Source: CAZQXD01 sp964597315
GTDB taxonomy: Bacteria; Pseudomonadota; Gammaproteobacteria; Competibacterales; Competibacteraceae
Length of the DNA: 64,000 nt
NCBI GenBank assembly: GCA_964597315.1
Contig: CAZQXD010000015.1
Span: 8,961-72,960 of the forward strand
Direction of reading: 5' to 3'
A program made the translations under genes and the position numbers. Shown piece by piece: positions 42,245 to 51,619 of this stretch. The notes beneath the pieces were generated by a model. That model did not search any database, was not told where the DNA came from, and worked only from the letters and a program-made list of their open reading frames with translations. Positions within the stretch are counted from its first letter, which is position 1. Each line of letters starts with the position of its first letter.

Positions 42245-44644
42245 GTGTTGGTGGGTCGGTCCCGGCAGAAACGGCGTGGGTTCTCCCCGCGTCCAGGCAT
42301 CGTGGCCGTCCCGATAATGGGGTGATAGGGGATGACCACTTTGTCCGCCGGGCATATGGAAGTAACCCAGGTGTTCCCGGCCAGGGGAGACGCCCATGCG
42401 TTGGGAAGCGCCCCAGCCTGGCCCCTGGGCTCGGGGCATATGGGTATCCCCAGGCAGGGGCAGGGGCGGCGCATCCAGCCAATGACCAAGCCTGGGTAGA
42501 AAGCGGCTGAAGGGGTGTTGAATCCGCGCAATATTCCTTGCTCCCCAAGTGTAATCGGCCAAGTCCGCTGGCGTCTGTTTTGCCAGATCGTCCACGGCGC
42601 CCAGCAGTAGCGCCCGCCAGTTCGGGTAGGGGGAGGGGAGCAGATGGTCTGGGCGCGTCGTCACCAATGTCCATAGGGGGCCCTCTCCGTATTGGAACCG
42701 GCTGTAGTCGAAGCGAGGATTGGCGGCTCGGCAGGGGGCGGTCAGGGCTTGCAACACCTGCCGCGCCACCTGCTCCCGAAATTCCCGAACCAGCCGGTAG
42801 CCCACGGAGTCCACAGCCGCCCGCCCGCCCCAGTAGGCCACTTGACGGCGCAGTTCCGCCCGTCGGGAATCGGCGGTCAGAGCCTGCTCGTCCAAGGTAT
42901 CCAGCAGCAGCCGCCGCCAGCGGCCCAGGAACAAGGCGCGGTCGTCCAGTTGCAGGGCCAGCATATCGGCCTCCAGGGGTCGCGGGAGGCGCAGTCCGTC
43001 CCGGACCTGCCTGGCTCGGGCGCCCAGGTCATAGTTTCCGAAACCCAGCCGCTCCAGATGGACACCGTCTACCAGGCGGTTATTGGCAGACCATAGCCGA
43101 CCGTCGGTGGGATCGGACAGCCGCGGCCGCTGGTCATGGGCCAGCCAGCCATCCCAGGCGGCGTCGCCGTCCGCCCAGGAGCGGGGGGTGCGGCCGTCCA
43201 AACCCCGACGCCGGGGGATAGGTCCGGTTACGGTCCAGCCGATATGGCCATCGGCATCGGCTACCATCAGATTTTGGGCCGGCGTCCCGGCCGGGGCGGC
43301 GATGTCCAGGGCCTGTTCCACCCCGGTGGCGGTTTCCAGCCCCAGCAGTTCCAAATTTAGCCCCTCGGGATCATGGGCCACCCAACGCAGGGCGCGTTGT
43401 CGGCCCTGGTGGTCCCGGTCCAGCACCGGGCCCCAGCGGGTGGATAATACTTCCAGCGTGTGGGTCGCGCCGTCCTTGACTCGGATGGTTTCCAGATCCC
43501 GCTGAAAAGGCCGTGGTCCGTCGGGCGTCAAATATCCTCCCCGAGCGTCGGGTTCGAGAATCACCAAGTCGCTCCAGTCCCCCTCGGCATTGGTAAACCC
43601 CCAAGCGACCCGACCGTTGCTGCCGGCCACCAGCGCCGGTGCGCCGGGCAGGGTGACCCCGGTTACCCGCCACTCGCCGCCCCGCCCATCCGGCCAGGCC
43701 AGCATCGCCCGATACCAGATGTTGGGCAGGCTATGACCCAAATGCATATCGCTGGCCAATAAAGCGCCGCCGTGGCCGCTATGCTGGCCCGACACCGCCC
43801 AGTTGTTGCTGCCGGCTGAGAAAGACGCAAAGGCGGTTGGCGGGAGGGCAGGCATCTTGGCCGGGGGCATCGCGGCCAAGTCAAACTCCCCGGGCAGGGG
43901 TAGGGGCGCGGACGGCAGCATCGGTCCCGTCAAGGGGGTATCCCAAGAAGTCCCCCGGGGGGTCAAAAAGGCGAACAGGGCAGGGGGCAGCAGGTCTTTC
44001 ATCAGCCCCAGGTCGGTTTCCAGGGCCACATTGCCGCCTTGCAAATCCAAGTACATGGCATAGATCACCAAGGCGCTATCTTCGGCTCGCCAGGGCGCCG
44101 GGCCGGTCCCCAGCAGCAGGTATTCGAAAGGTCGGGCGCGCAGTGCCGCCAAGCCGGTATTTACCCCCTTGGCATAAGCCACGAGCAGCGCCCGATGTTC
44201 CTCTGGCAGGGCCGCCAGGCGAGCCGCCGCTCGGTGCCGGAAGCGATGCACCCGCGTTTGCAGGTCCAAATTTAAGAGGGCTTCGCCCAACAGTTCCGCC
44301 AGCTCTCCCGCCCCCCGGCGGCGTAGCAGGTCCATTTGAAAAAACCGTTCCTGGGCATGGATAAAGCCCAAGGCCATGGCCAGGTCGCGACGATTGGAGC
44401 CGCGCAAGGTGGGCACCCCCAAGCCGTCCCGTTCCACCGTTACCGGCGCTTGTAGCCCAGACAGGCCAAGCTGGCCGTCGGTTTGGGGCAAGCTGGCGGT
44501 CAACAGCCAATAGCCACCGGCCAGGGCAGCTCCCAAGACCGTGAGCAACGTTAGGGTGCTGATCAGCAGTAAGCGTCGCCAGCGGGGCGTTCTGGGAGGC
44601 CTATAGGCATCTTGAATCCCCGCTGCCGGTTTATTGCTGTCCAT
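42218..44644 (-). CDS. Penicillin acylase-family Ntn hydrolase
   Basis: 808 residues. An N-terminal membrane anchor or uncleaved signal (about 24-50) is followed by the alpha chain, a spacer and the autocatalytic site Gly278-Ser279-Asn-Asn-Trp. Ser279 becomes the N-terminal nucleophile of the beta chain after self-cleavage. VERDGLGVPTLRGSNRRD near residue 70 is the usual start of the family. Members include penicillin G acylase and acyl-homoserine lactone acylases that hydrolyse amide bonds in the periplasm; substrate cannot be told. It converges on the PEP-CTERM gene with a 27-bp overlap of ends. Confidence 0.9.
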   Translation of the reverse strand: MDSNKPAAGIQDAYRPPRTPRWRRLLLISTLTLLTVLGAALAGGYWLLTASLPQTDGQLGLSGLQAPVTVERDGLGVPTLRGSNRRDLAMALGFIHAQERFFQMDLLRRRGAGELAELLGEALLNLDLQTRVHRFRHRAAARLAALPEEHRALLVAYAKGVNTGLAALRARPFEYLLLGTGPAPWRAEDSALVIYAMYLDLQGGNVALETDLGLMKDLLPPALFAFLTPRGTSWDTPLTGPMLPSAPLPLPGEFDLAAMPPAKMPALPPTAFASFSAGSNNWAVSGQHSGHGGALLASDMHLGHSLPNIWYRAMLAWPDGRGGEWRVTGVTLPGAPALVAGSNGRVAWGFTNAEGDWSDLVILEPDARGGYLTPDGPRPFQRDLETIRVKDGATHTLEVLSTRWGPVLDRDHQGRQRALRWVAHDPEGLNLELLGLETATGVEQALDIAAPAGTPAQNLMVADADGHIGWTVTGPIPRRRGLDGRTPRSWADGDAAWDGWLAHDQRPRLSDPTDGRLWSANNRLVDGVHLERLGFGNYDLGARARQVRDGLRLPRPLEADMLALQLDDRALFLGRWRRLLLDTLDEQALTADSRRAELRRQVAYWGGRAAVDSVGYRLVREFREQVARQVLQALTAPCRAANPRFDYSRFQYGEGPLWTLVTTRPDHLLPSPYPNWRALLLGAVDDLAKQTPADLADYTWGARNIARIQHPFSRFLPRLGHWLDAPPLPLPGDTHMPRAQGPGWGASQRMGVSPGREHLGYFHMPGGQSGHPLSPHYRDGHDAWTRGEPTPFLPGPTHQHLRLVPAPP

Positions 44645-44742
44645 GATCCCCTACATGCCGTGTGGACCCGTTCGCGTCGCCGAGTAAATGTCCAAGCCAG
44701 ATCAAGGCGTGGTCCGGTCGCCCACGATGGCGCTTTTCTGAA

Positions 44743-46785
44743 TCAGTCGTTATTGGGGGTAGGCTTCCAAGCCGACACCAGTTGCTTCTGGATAGGCGAG
44801 GGCACGGGATCGTAGTGGCTGAGTTCGATGCTATAGCTGCCTTGACCGCCAGTCATGGACTTGAGTTGGGATTCGTAGCCCTCCAATTCGGCCAGGGGCG
44901 CCAGGCCGTTGACGACCGCCATATTCCCGGCGGTGTCGGTGCCGTTGATCCGTCCCCGCCGCCCCGACAGATCCCCGGTTACGGCGCCCACCGCTCCGGG
45001 TGGGGTCTGAATCTCGATATTGACCAGTGGCTCCAGAACCAAGGGCCGGGCTTTTCGCACCGCATCCAGAAACGCCTCCCGGCCGGCGGTGACGAAAGCG
45101 ACTTCCTTGGAGTCCACGGGGTGGTGTTTGCCGTCGGTGACCACAGCGCGAATGTCTTGGAGGGGGTAGCCCGCAGTGGCCCCCTGGCTCATGGCCTCCC
45201 GGACGCCTTTTTCCACCGCCGGCAAAAACTGGGTGGGAATGGCGCCGCCCACCACTTCGCTCTTGAATTCGAAGCCGGTACCCCGTTCCAGAGGCTCCAC
45301 CCGCAGGAATACCTCCCCGAACTGACCGGCGCCGCCGGTTTGTTTTTTGTGGCGATGATGACCCTCGGCCACGGTGGTGATGGTTTCCCGATAGGCGATC
45401 TTGGGAGGCTTGGTGTCCACCTCCAGGCGGTAGCGGTCTTTCATTTTCTCCAGGGTCATGCGCAGGTGCAGCTCCGATAGGCCCCGCAGCACGGTTTCCT
45501 GGGTGGTGCCGTCGTATTCCACTTTGAGACAGGGGTCCTCCTCCACCAGCTTATGCAGGGTATCCGACAGCCGCTGTTCATCGTTTCGGGTCTGGGCGGT
45601 GATGGCCAGGCCGAACAGCGGGGTAGGAAAGCGCAGCCCCTCCAGGTGGATATGGTCCTCGTCGTGAGAGTCGTGGAGTACCGCGTCCCGGTGAATATCA
45701 TCCACCTTGGCCACGGCGCGGATATCCCCCGGCAAGCCCTGCTCCACCTCCGTGTGGTCCTTGCCGTGGACTTCAAACAAATGCCCTACTTTGAACGGCT
45801 TGCGGGCATCACCAATGAATAACTGGCTATCCTTGCCGATGCTCCCCTGGTGGATGCGAAACAAAGCCAGTTTGCCCACGAAGGGGTCGATGGTGATTTT
45901 GAACACATGGGCCAGGGCGTGGAGGGAGGGGTCCGGCACGGCTTGAAACGCCTCAGCGTCTGGTCCTTCGCCCTTGAAAAAGGGCGAGGGGTTGCCTTCG
46001 GAGGGGTTGGGCAACAGCCGGGTGAAAATATCCAGCAGTTCCCGGACCCCGGCCCCGGTGCGGGCCGAAACGAAGCATACCGGCATCAGGTGGCCCTCCC
46101 GCAGGGCCTTTTCGAAAGGCTCATGGAGTTGATTCGGGTCCAGTTCCTGATCCTGCTCCAGGTACAGGGCCATCAACTCTTCATCCAGTTCCACCACCTG
46201 ATCGATAATCTGGGTGTGAGCTTCGGCCACGTTGGAGAAGTCACTGTCTCCCGAGGGGTTGAAGAAACAATCCACCACCTCGGCGCCGCCCTTGGCGGGC
46301 AGGTTGATGGGCAGGCACTCCGGGCCGAAAGTGTCCTGGATTTGAGCCAGCAGTCCCGGTAGATCCAGGTGTTCGGCGTCGATTTTATTGATAACGATGA
46401 TGCGGCATAGGCGTTGCTCCTGCGCCCGTTCCACAATCCGCTGGGTCACCGCCTCGATGCCGTTTTGGGCGTTGATCACCACGGCCGCCGTTTCCACTGC
46501 CGGCAGCACGGCGATGGCCTGGCCGATAAAGTCGGCGAAGCCCGGGGTGTCGATCAGATTGATATGGGTGGCGTCGTGTTCCAGGTTGATCACGGCGCTA
46601 TCCAGGGAGTGCAGATGGGTTTTCTCCTGGGGATCGAAGTCGCAGACCGTGCTGCCCTTTTCCACGCCGCCAGCTTGGGTGATCCGCCCGGCCGCCATCA
46701 GTAGGGCCTCGGCCAGGGTGGTTTTGCCAGCGGCTCCGTGGCCCACCAGTGCGATGTTACGGATAGCGTCTGTGTCGTAGTTCAT
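44743..46785 (-). CDS. EF-G-like translational GTPase
   Basis: 680 residues, close to EF-G length. GTPase motifs: G1 GHGAAGKTTL, G3 DTPGF, G4 NKID. The domains follow EF-G order (G, II, III, IV, V), with a HKKQTGGAGQFGEV segment at the start of domain IV. The sequence is the divergent EF-G-like type seen beside a canonical fusA in many bacteria, with altered switch and domain IV tip residues, so it is unlikely to be the main translocase. No ribosomal genes are nearby. Its precise role is unknown. Confidence 0.88.
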   Translation of the reverse strand: MNYDTDAIRNIALVGHGAAGKTTLAEALLMAAGRITQAGGVEKGSTVCDFDPQEKTHLHSLDSAVINLEHDATHINLIDTPGFADFIGQAIAVLPAVETAAVVINAQNGIEAVTQRIVERAQEQRLCRIIVINKIDAEHLDLPGLLAQIQDTFGPECLPINLPAKGGAEVVDCFFNPSGDSDFSNVAEAHTQIIDQVVELDEELMALYLEQDQELDPNQLHEPFEKALREGHLMPVCFVSARTGAGVRELLDIFTRLLPNPSEGNPSPFFKGEGPDAEAFQAVPDPSLHALAHVFKITIDPFVGKLALFRIHQGSIGKDSQLFIGDARKPFKVGHLFEVHGKDHTEVEQGLPGDIRAVAKVDDIHRDAVLHDSHDEDHIHLEGLRFPTPLFGLAITAQTRNDEQRLSDTLHKLVEEDPCLKVEYDGTTQETVLRGLSELHLRMTLEKMKDRYRLEVDTKPPKIAYRETITTVAEGHHRHKKQTGGAGQFGEVFLRVEPLERGTGFEFKSEVVGGAIPTQFLPAVEKGVREAMSQGATAGYPLQDIRAVVTDGKHHPVDSKEVAFVTAGREAFLDAVRKARPLVLEPLVNIEIQTPPGAVGAVTGDLSGRRGRINGTDTAGNMAVVNGLAPLAELEGYESQLKSMTGGQGSYSIELSHYDPVPSPIQKQLVSAWKPTPNND

Positions 46786-46996
46786 GGATATTCCCCTGGG
46801 CTAGCTTGACCATATGGGTATTGACGATACCGGTTCGAAACTTTCCTCAGTATAGGAAGGGAAACCGAGTCTGTTCGGGCCGACGGTCATGGGAACGTCA
46901 CACTTTTTTGCCGCCACCCCGGCTTCGCGCACTGGAGCCGGCCCGGAAAACCGCTTACTATTGGGCGGTCTAAAAACTCACAAGAACGCGTGTTTT

Positions 46997-47884
46997 ATGG
47001 CTTTATTCAGAACCGTCTGTCTTGGCTTGGCCCTGATTGCCCTGCCGCCCGCAGTTCAGGCCACCGATGCCGGCCCAGAACTGGGCCACCTGCTGACCCA
47101 GGCTCCGGTCGCCGAGCAGGTGGCCTGGGCCGTTCGCTACGAGCACGGCGAAGGGGTATCCCAGGACTATGCCAGCGCCCTGCGTCTGTATTGCGCCGCC
47201 GCCCGCCGGGGCGACCCGTTGGCCCAGTATCAATTGGGCTGGCTTTATGCCAACGGTCGCGGCGTGGAGCGGGACGACGCGCTGGCCGCCGCGTGGTTTG
47301 CCTTGGCCGCCCGCCAGGGTGATGTCCATGCCCAGCGCATGCTGGAACGGCTAGGCGGGACCGAGGCCGCGACCGCCCCCCGCTGCGTGGCCAGAGGTTT
47401 GGGAGCGCCCTTGGCGCGGGGCAATACCCACGGACGTGGCCAGGTGGAGCAGTGGGTGCGAGAACTGGCGCCCCGCTACCAGCTCGACCCGGAACTGGTG
47501 TTGGCGGTGATCATGGCCGAGTCCGGTTTTCGGGTGAACGCCATTTCTCCGAAATCCGCCCAGGGCCTGATGCAACTCATCCCCGCCACCGCCGCGCGCT
47601 TCGGGGTCAGGGACCCCTTCAACCCAGTGGACAACCTACGTGGCGGCATGGCCTATCTGCGCTGGTTGCTGGCCTACTTCCGGGGGGATGTGCGCCTGGC
47701 CCTGGCCGGTTATAACGCTGGCGAGCATGCGGTGGAGCGATACCAAGGGATTCCCCCCTATCCCGAAACCCGCGCTTATGTGTCAAAGATTATCGGCGTC
47801 TACGGCTTCGAGACCCATCCCGTGGCCTCCGGCATTGTCGAGCCGTCAACAGTGCTGGTGGCTATGGATTTGAAACTGCCCTGA
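46997..47884 (+). CDS. Sel1-repeat lytic transglycosylase
   Basis: 295 residues from the ATG at 46997, which gives a clean signal peptide (CLGLALIALPPAVQA); the frame is open upstream. Sel1-like repeats (about 40-125, for example YQLGWLYANGRGVERDDALA) precede an SLT domain (about 150-270) with catalytic Glu175 in IMAESGFRVNAISPKSAQGL, followed by GLMQLIPATA and AGYNAGEHAV. It should cleave murein glycan strands in the periplasm. Seven bases separate it from the next gene. Confidence 0.92.
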   Translation: MALFRTVCLGLALIALPPAVQATDAGPELGHLLTQAPVAEQVAWAVRYEHGEGVSQDYASALRLYCAAARRGDPLAQYQLGWLYANGRGVERDDALAAAWFALAARQGDVHAQRMLERLGGTEAATAPRCVARGLGAPLARGNTHGRGQVEQWVRELAPRYQLDPELVLAVIMAESGFRVNAISPKSAQGLMQLIPATAARFGVRDPFNPVDNLRGGMAYLRWLLAYFRGDVRLALAGYNAGEHAVERYQGIPPYPETRAYVSKIIGVYGFETHPVASGIVEPSTVLVAMDLKLP

Positions 47885-47890
47885 ACGCCC

Positions 47891-48250
47891 ATGCATGTGG
47901 ACGATGGGGACCGGGTATTTGTCTATGGCACTCTGCTTGAGGGTTGCCGCAACCACCATTGGCTGATGGGCGCCCGAAAACTGGGGGATCACGTCACCGG
48001 AGCTTGCTACACCCTGTACGATCTGGGACCGTATCCCGGGGTGATGGCCAAGGGCGCTACCGCCGTGGTGGGTGAGGTCTACCTGGTGTCGGCCGGGATT
48101 CTGGCCCGGCTGGACGTATTGGAGGACTATCCCCGGGAATATACCCGGGAGCGCATCGACACCCCTTTCGGTCCAGCCTGGATCTATCTGTACCGGCAAC
48201 CGCCCCCCCATGCCCGGCCCCTTGTCGGAGGGGACTGGCGGCAACGCTGA
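47891..48250 (+). CDS. Gamma-glutamylcyclotransferase-like protein
   Basis: 119 residues, typical of the single-domain AIG2/GGACT family. The substrate-loop motif VYGTLLEG is near residue 12, and the conserved Glu-containing segment LDVLEDYPREYTRE at about 72-86 supplies the acid. These enzymes release 5-oxoproline from gamma-glutamyl amines or peptides. It is downstream of the transglycosylase in the same direction, probably co-transcribed. Confidence 0.87.
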   Translation: MHVDDGDRVFVYGTLLEGCRNHHWLMGARKLGDHVTGACYTLYDLGPYPGVMAKGATAVVGEVYLVSAGILARLDVLEDYPREYTRERIDTPFGPAWIYLYRQPPPHARPLVGGDWRQR

Positions 48251-48269
48251 ATCCCCGCCGCCCTGGGGA

Positions 48270-48602
48270 TCAAAAATGGCTATTGGCCAGCTTAAGCACA
48301 ATCGCCGTTACCCGCTCCCGGTCCTGGGCGGCGAAAACCAACATCCGGCCCCCCACCAGACGCAGGCCCATATCCCCAGCAGGCCCCTCTACCACCGCAT
48401 CCAATTCCCAGTATTGGGCGCATTCTGTTGCAGGGGGCTGGCGTATGTGCAGCATAACCGCCCCAGAAGGCCGCAGTTCAGCGTCCAGCAGTTCGGCAAT
48501 GTCCTCCTTGGGCGGTGGGTCGGGATATGAGCAGGGCGCGTCGGCCTGCCCCCAGACCCCCCGGGGGGGTCTGGGATCGAAACATCGCACGAATTCACTC
48601 AT
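48270..48602 (-). CDS. Hypothetical protein (110 aa)
   Basis: 110 residues. The C-terminal 75 residues (IAELLDAELRPSGAVMLHIR, then YWELDAVVEGPAGDMGLRL) look like a compact alpha/beta domain with normal codon use. The first 25 residues are encoded across a 25-nt palindrome and are less protein-like, so a later start is possible, though no obvious ATG exists. No family recognised. It converges on the cyclotransferase gene. Confidence 0.5.
   Translation of the reverse strand: MSEFVRCFDPRPPRGVWGQADAPCSYPDPPPKEDIAELLDAELRPSGAVMLHIRQPPATECAQYWELDAVVEGPAGDMGLRLVGGRMLVFAAQDRERVTAIVLKLANSHF
48551..48575. repeat. 25-nt near-perfect palindrome
   Basis: CCCAGACCCCCC is followed by GGGGGGG and TCTGGG: two 12-base arms with one extra G at the centre. 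It falls within the 5' part of the 110-residue ORF. There is no T run on either side, so it is not a standard terminator. A very stable hairpin here could hamper translation of the ORF. Confidence 0.75.
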
Positions 48603-48783
48603 GGGCGTCCTGGGTGTGGGGATCGAACCGGTTAGTCATGGCGGCAGCGACATGGAATCGGCTAAATCCTGGTTTTCATCAATGGTTTCGGTGGGCCAGT
48701 ACAGGTAATATCCAAGAAAACAATCTTGACCGGCAGTCATCGGGGAGATCAACAATCATCAGTTCCAGGAGCGTCTTGAGCCA

Positions 48784-51619
48784 ATGACGACCGCATCGCC
48801 CAACAATCTACCCAATAGCACCACGCCTTTATTGTACACGGCTCATTTCGGCATGCGCCGCAAACCCTTCGGCGGCGCCGATCCTCGGCTGATGATCGGC
48901 GCCGCCGCCGAGCGGGTGTTCGGTCAGTTGCTCGACGGTGTGCGCCGACCCGGTGGCTTGGTGGTGCTCAGCGGCGAGGCCGGCACCGGAAAGACCCTGA
49001 TGCTGAGACGGTTGATGCACCAGCCCATGGAGGGACTGGAGTTTGTACTGTGCTACTCCACCCAGCTCAGCTTCGAAGACTTATTGGGTTATATCTGTGA
49101 TCGTCTGGGTCTCGACACCGCCGGGTCCGATCAGGCTCAACGGTTGCTGGCCCTAGAGGAGCATCTTGGCCGCCGGGCGCGTCAAGGACGGGCGGTGGTT
49201 TTACTGGTGGACGAAGCCCAGCATCTGGATGATGGGGTGCTGAGCGATGTCCTCAAACTAGCCCGCGACGGGAACAGCCCAGCGCCGCGTCTGGTGTTGG
49301 CTGGATCGCCGGCCTTGGAAGCACGGCTGGATGACCAGCCCTTGGCCACGACGGCTATCCGCTGTCGTTTGGAACCCCTCTCCGAAGCCCAGGTGGTGGA
49401 ATACGTGCAACGCCAGGTGCGGGCGGCCGGGGGCGACCCGGAGGACCTGTTTCCGCCCCCCGTGATGGCCAGGATTGCTGAGTATTCCAATGGGATACCA
49501 AGGCTGATCAACGCTTTGTCCGATCACGCTCTGGTGCTTGCCCAGTTCACCGGCGCGCAACGGGTAGCCGAGAACATGATTGATGAGGTGGCCGACGAAC
49601 TGATGTTGTCATCCACCCCGGCCCGGCCTCCCCTCGGCTCCGATCCGTCCCCGGCATCGATCATGGAGCCGCTACCCTCCCCGGTAGCCGAGGAAAAGCC
49701 AACCCTCCCCGGCCCGGAGGGCATCGAGACGTCGCCCAAGCCCGCGCCGCCCCCAAACCCGGTGGTCCAGGCTGCCGCACCATCCGCGCCTCCCACGCCG
49801 CTTCCCGTCCCGGCGGTTGAGGCTGCCGCCCCGTCGGCCAGCGCCCCGGATATTGCCCCCCCGGAGACCGCCGCGCCGCCGTCCGATGTCCCCCTGGTGG
49901 CGGCCCAGGCAAGCCCGGCTCCGGCGGTCCCGACTCCCGACTCTTCTGTGGAGCAGACGCTGCCCCAGCCCACCGCTCTGGTGGTCCCTGCCCACGCCGA
50001 TGGCACGTCCCAGACGGGGCATACCGAAACCCTGCCGTCCCTGGCGGTGGATCCCGACCCTACCGCTCGTCTGCCGGTGGCCTACACGGCAGGGGGGCCG
50101 CCCACCCGACGGGTGGCGGTGGTACAGCCCCAGGCCATGGACCAGCCCCGTAAAAGCGCGGGAGTGTGGTATCTAGGGGCCATGCTGTTGGTGATCCTAG
50201 GCGGGGGAGCTTGGTTGTGGTACAGGTCCCAGACCGAAGGGTTTGTGGTGACCCAAGAAACACCTGAAGCGCTTCAGACAACCCCTCCGGCGCTGGCGTT
50301 GGACCCGGTGGGCGAGCCATTGAGACGCGACGCCAGTCCACCACAAATTCAGGTTGAACAGGCCCAGGGCCGCGCCGACCAATACATACCCCTGGCCATT
50401 GCCGTCCAGGGTGATCCCCAGGACACCTTTACCATTGACATCGCCGGTCTGCCCCGGGGCGCCACCCTCAACGCCGGGCGGCAGTACTCCAGGGGGGTTT
50501 GGACGCTGACCGCCGGTGAACTCGAAAACCTGGCCTTGCGTCCGGGCGGCATGCACGGCGGCGTTCTGACTCTGCGTATCACCGCCATCGCCATACCGCC
50601 GTATCGGGGCCAGAGTGCCTCCAGCGAGACCGAGCTGACGGTGAACATCAATCCCATGGGACCCTCACCGGCCCCTGCCGAGGTGGTCCCCGCGCCGGAC
50701 ACCAAGCCTTTGGTATCCGAGCCTGCGGTCGAGATGGAGTCCGTCGTCAAGTCCGCCGCGCCGCTTCCTGGCCCCGCCTCCGAGGCAGCCGAGGTGAGTG
50801 CCGAGCTGGCGACGGCCCGGCCTTCGCCCTCGACTCTCTCCGCCACGCCGCCCCCCTCTGACGCCACGCCGTCGGACGCCGCTGCGACCGATTCCGTCGC
50901 CGCCGTGGCAAGCCCGGTTCAGGCCGATTCCGCCGCCGTTGTAGCTGTGGAAACAAGCCCGGTTCAGGCCGATTCCGCCGCCGTTGTAGCTGTGGAAACA
51001 AGCCCGGTNNNNNNNNNNNNNNNNNNNNNNNNNNNNNNNNNNNNNNNNNNNNNNNNNNNNNNNNNNNNNNNNNNNNNNNNNNNNNNNNNNNNNNNNNNNN
51101 NNNNNNNNTCAGGCCGATTCCGCCGCCGCTGTAGCTGTGGAAACAAGCCCGGTTCAGGCCGCCCCCGCAGCTGTGGAAACAAGCCCGGTTCAGGCCGCCG
51201 CGACACCGCCGGAAGCCTCCCTCCCGGAGGCCACGTCGGACAGCGCCCCCGGCCCGGTCAATCTGTCCACGGCCAAGGTCGCCACACCCTCGGTGGCGGC
51301 GTTCATGGAGAGTGGGGACCGGCTCATGGGCCTGGGGGATCTGGCCTCCGCGCGGCTGTTTTACGAGGCTGCCGCCCAGGTCGGTATCCCAGCGGCGGCC
51401 TTGGCTGTGGGCCGGACTTATGATCCCGTGGTGTTGGGCCAGCGGGGTCTTAGGGGGGTGTACGCCGATCCCCTCAAGGCGGCCCAGTGGTATCGTAAGG
51501 CCCAGGAGGCTGGCGCCAGGGAGGCCGAAAGCCGACTCTCGGCTTTAGCTCGCTGGGTGGATGCAAACCAGAACCTGAGTCCTGAACAGGCCCGAGATAT
51601 ACAACGCTTACTGCCCTGA
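48784..51619 (+). CDS. DamX-like AAA ATPase with membrane helix, Ig-like and Sel1 regions (gap inside)
   Basis: The protein starts as an ExeA-type ATPase (PLLYTAHFGMRRKPFGG; Walker A GEAGTGKT, Walker B VVLLVDEAQHL, residues about 15-275). A Pro/Ala-rich linker, one membrane helix (about 460-480, LGAMLLVILGGGAWLWYR), an Ig-like domain of adhesin type (about 520-620), a 15-residue tandem repeat and a C-terminal Sel1/TPR-like region (to 51619) follow. DamX has a similar AAA-helix layout but ends in SPOR. 100 Ns at 51009-51108 break the frame, yet the flanks join in frame if the Ns are removed. Probably a cell-wall or secretion-system organiser. Confidence 0.75.
50907..51200 (+). repeat. 45-bp tandem repeat spanning an assembly gap
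   Basis: Units of 45 bp encode ETSPVQADSAAVVAV. Two nearly complete copies precede the N run and one plus two shortened copies follow it (the last from about 51155). The bases before the gap (agcccggt) and after it (tcaggcc) join exactly as in the repeat, so the missing length should be a multiple of 45, or at least of 3; the 100 Ns are a placeholder. Confidence 0.85.
51009..51108. other. Assembly gap of 100 Ns
   Basis: Exactly 100 ambiguous bases inside the tandem repeat of the DamX-like gene. The round size marks a scaffold gap of unknown true length. Confidence 0.99.

Noticed and set aside
48612..48640. GGTTCGATCCCC-like element on the minus strand suggesting a tRNA T arm
   Set aside because: The flanking bases do not pair into a T stem and no acceptor or anticodon arm can be found.
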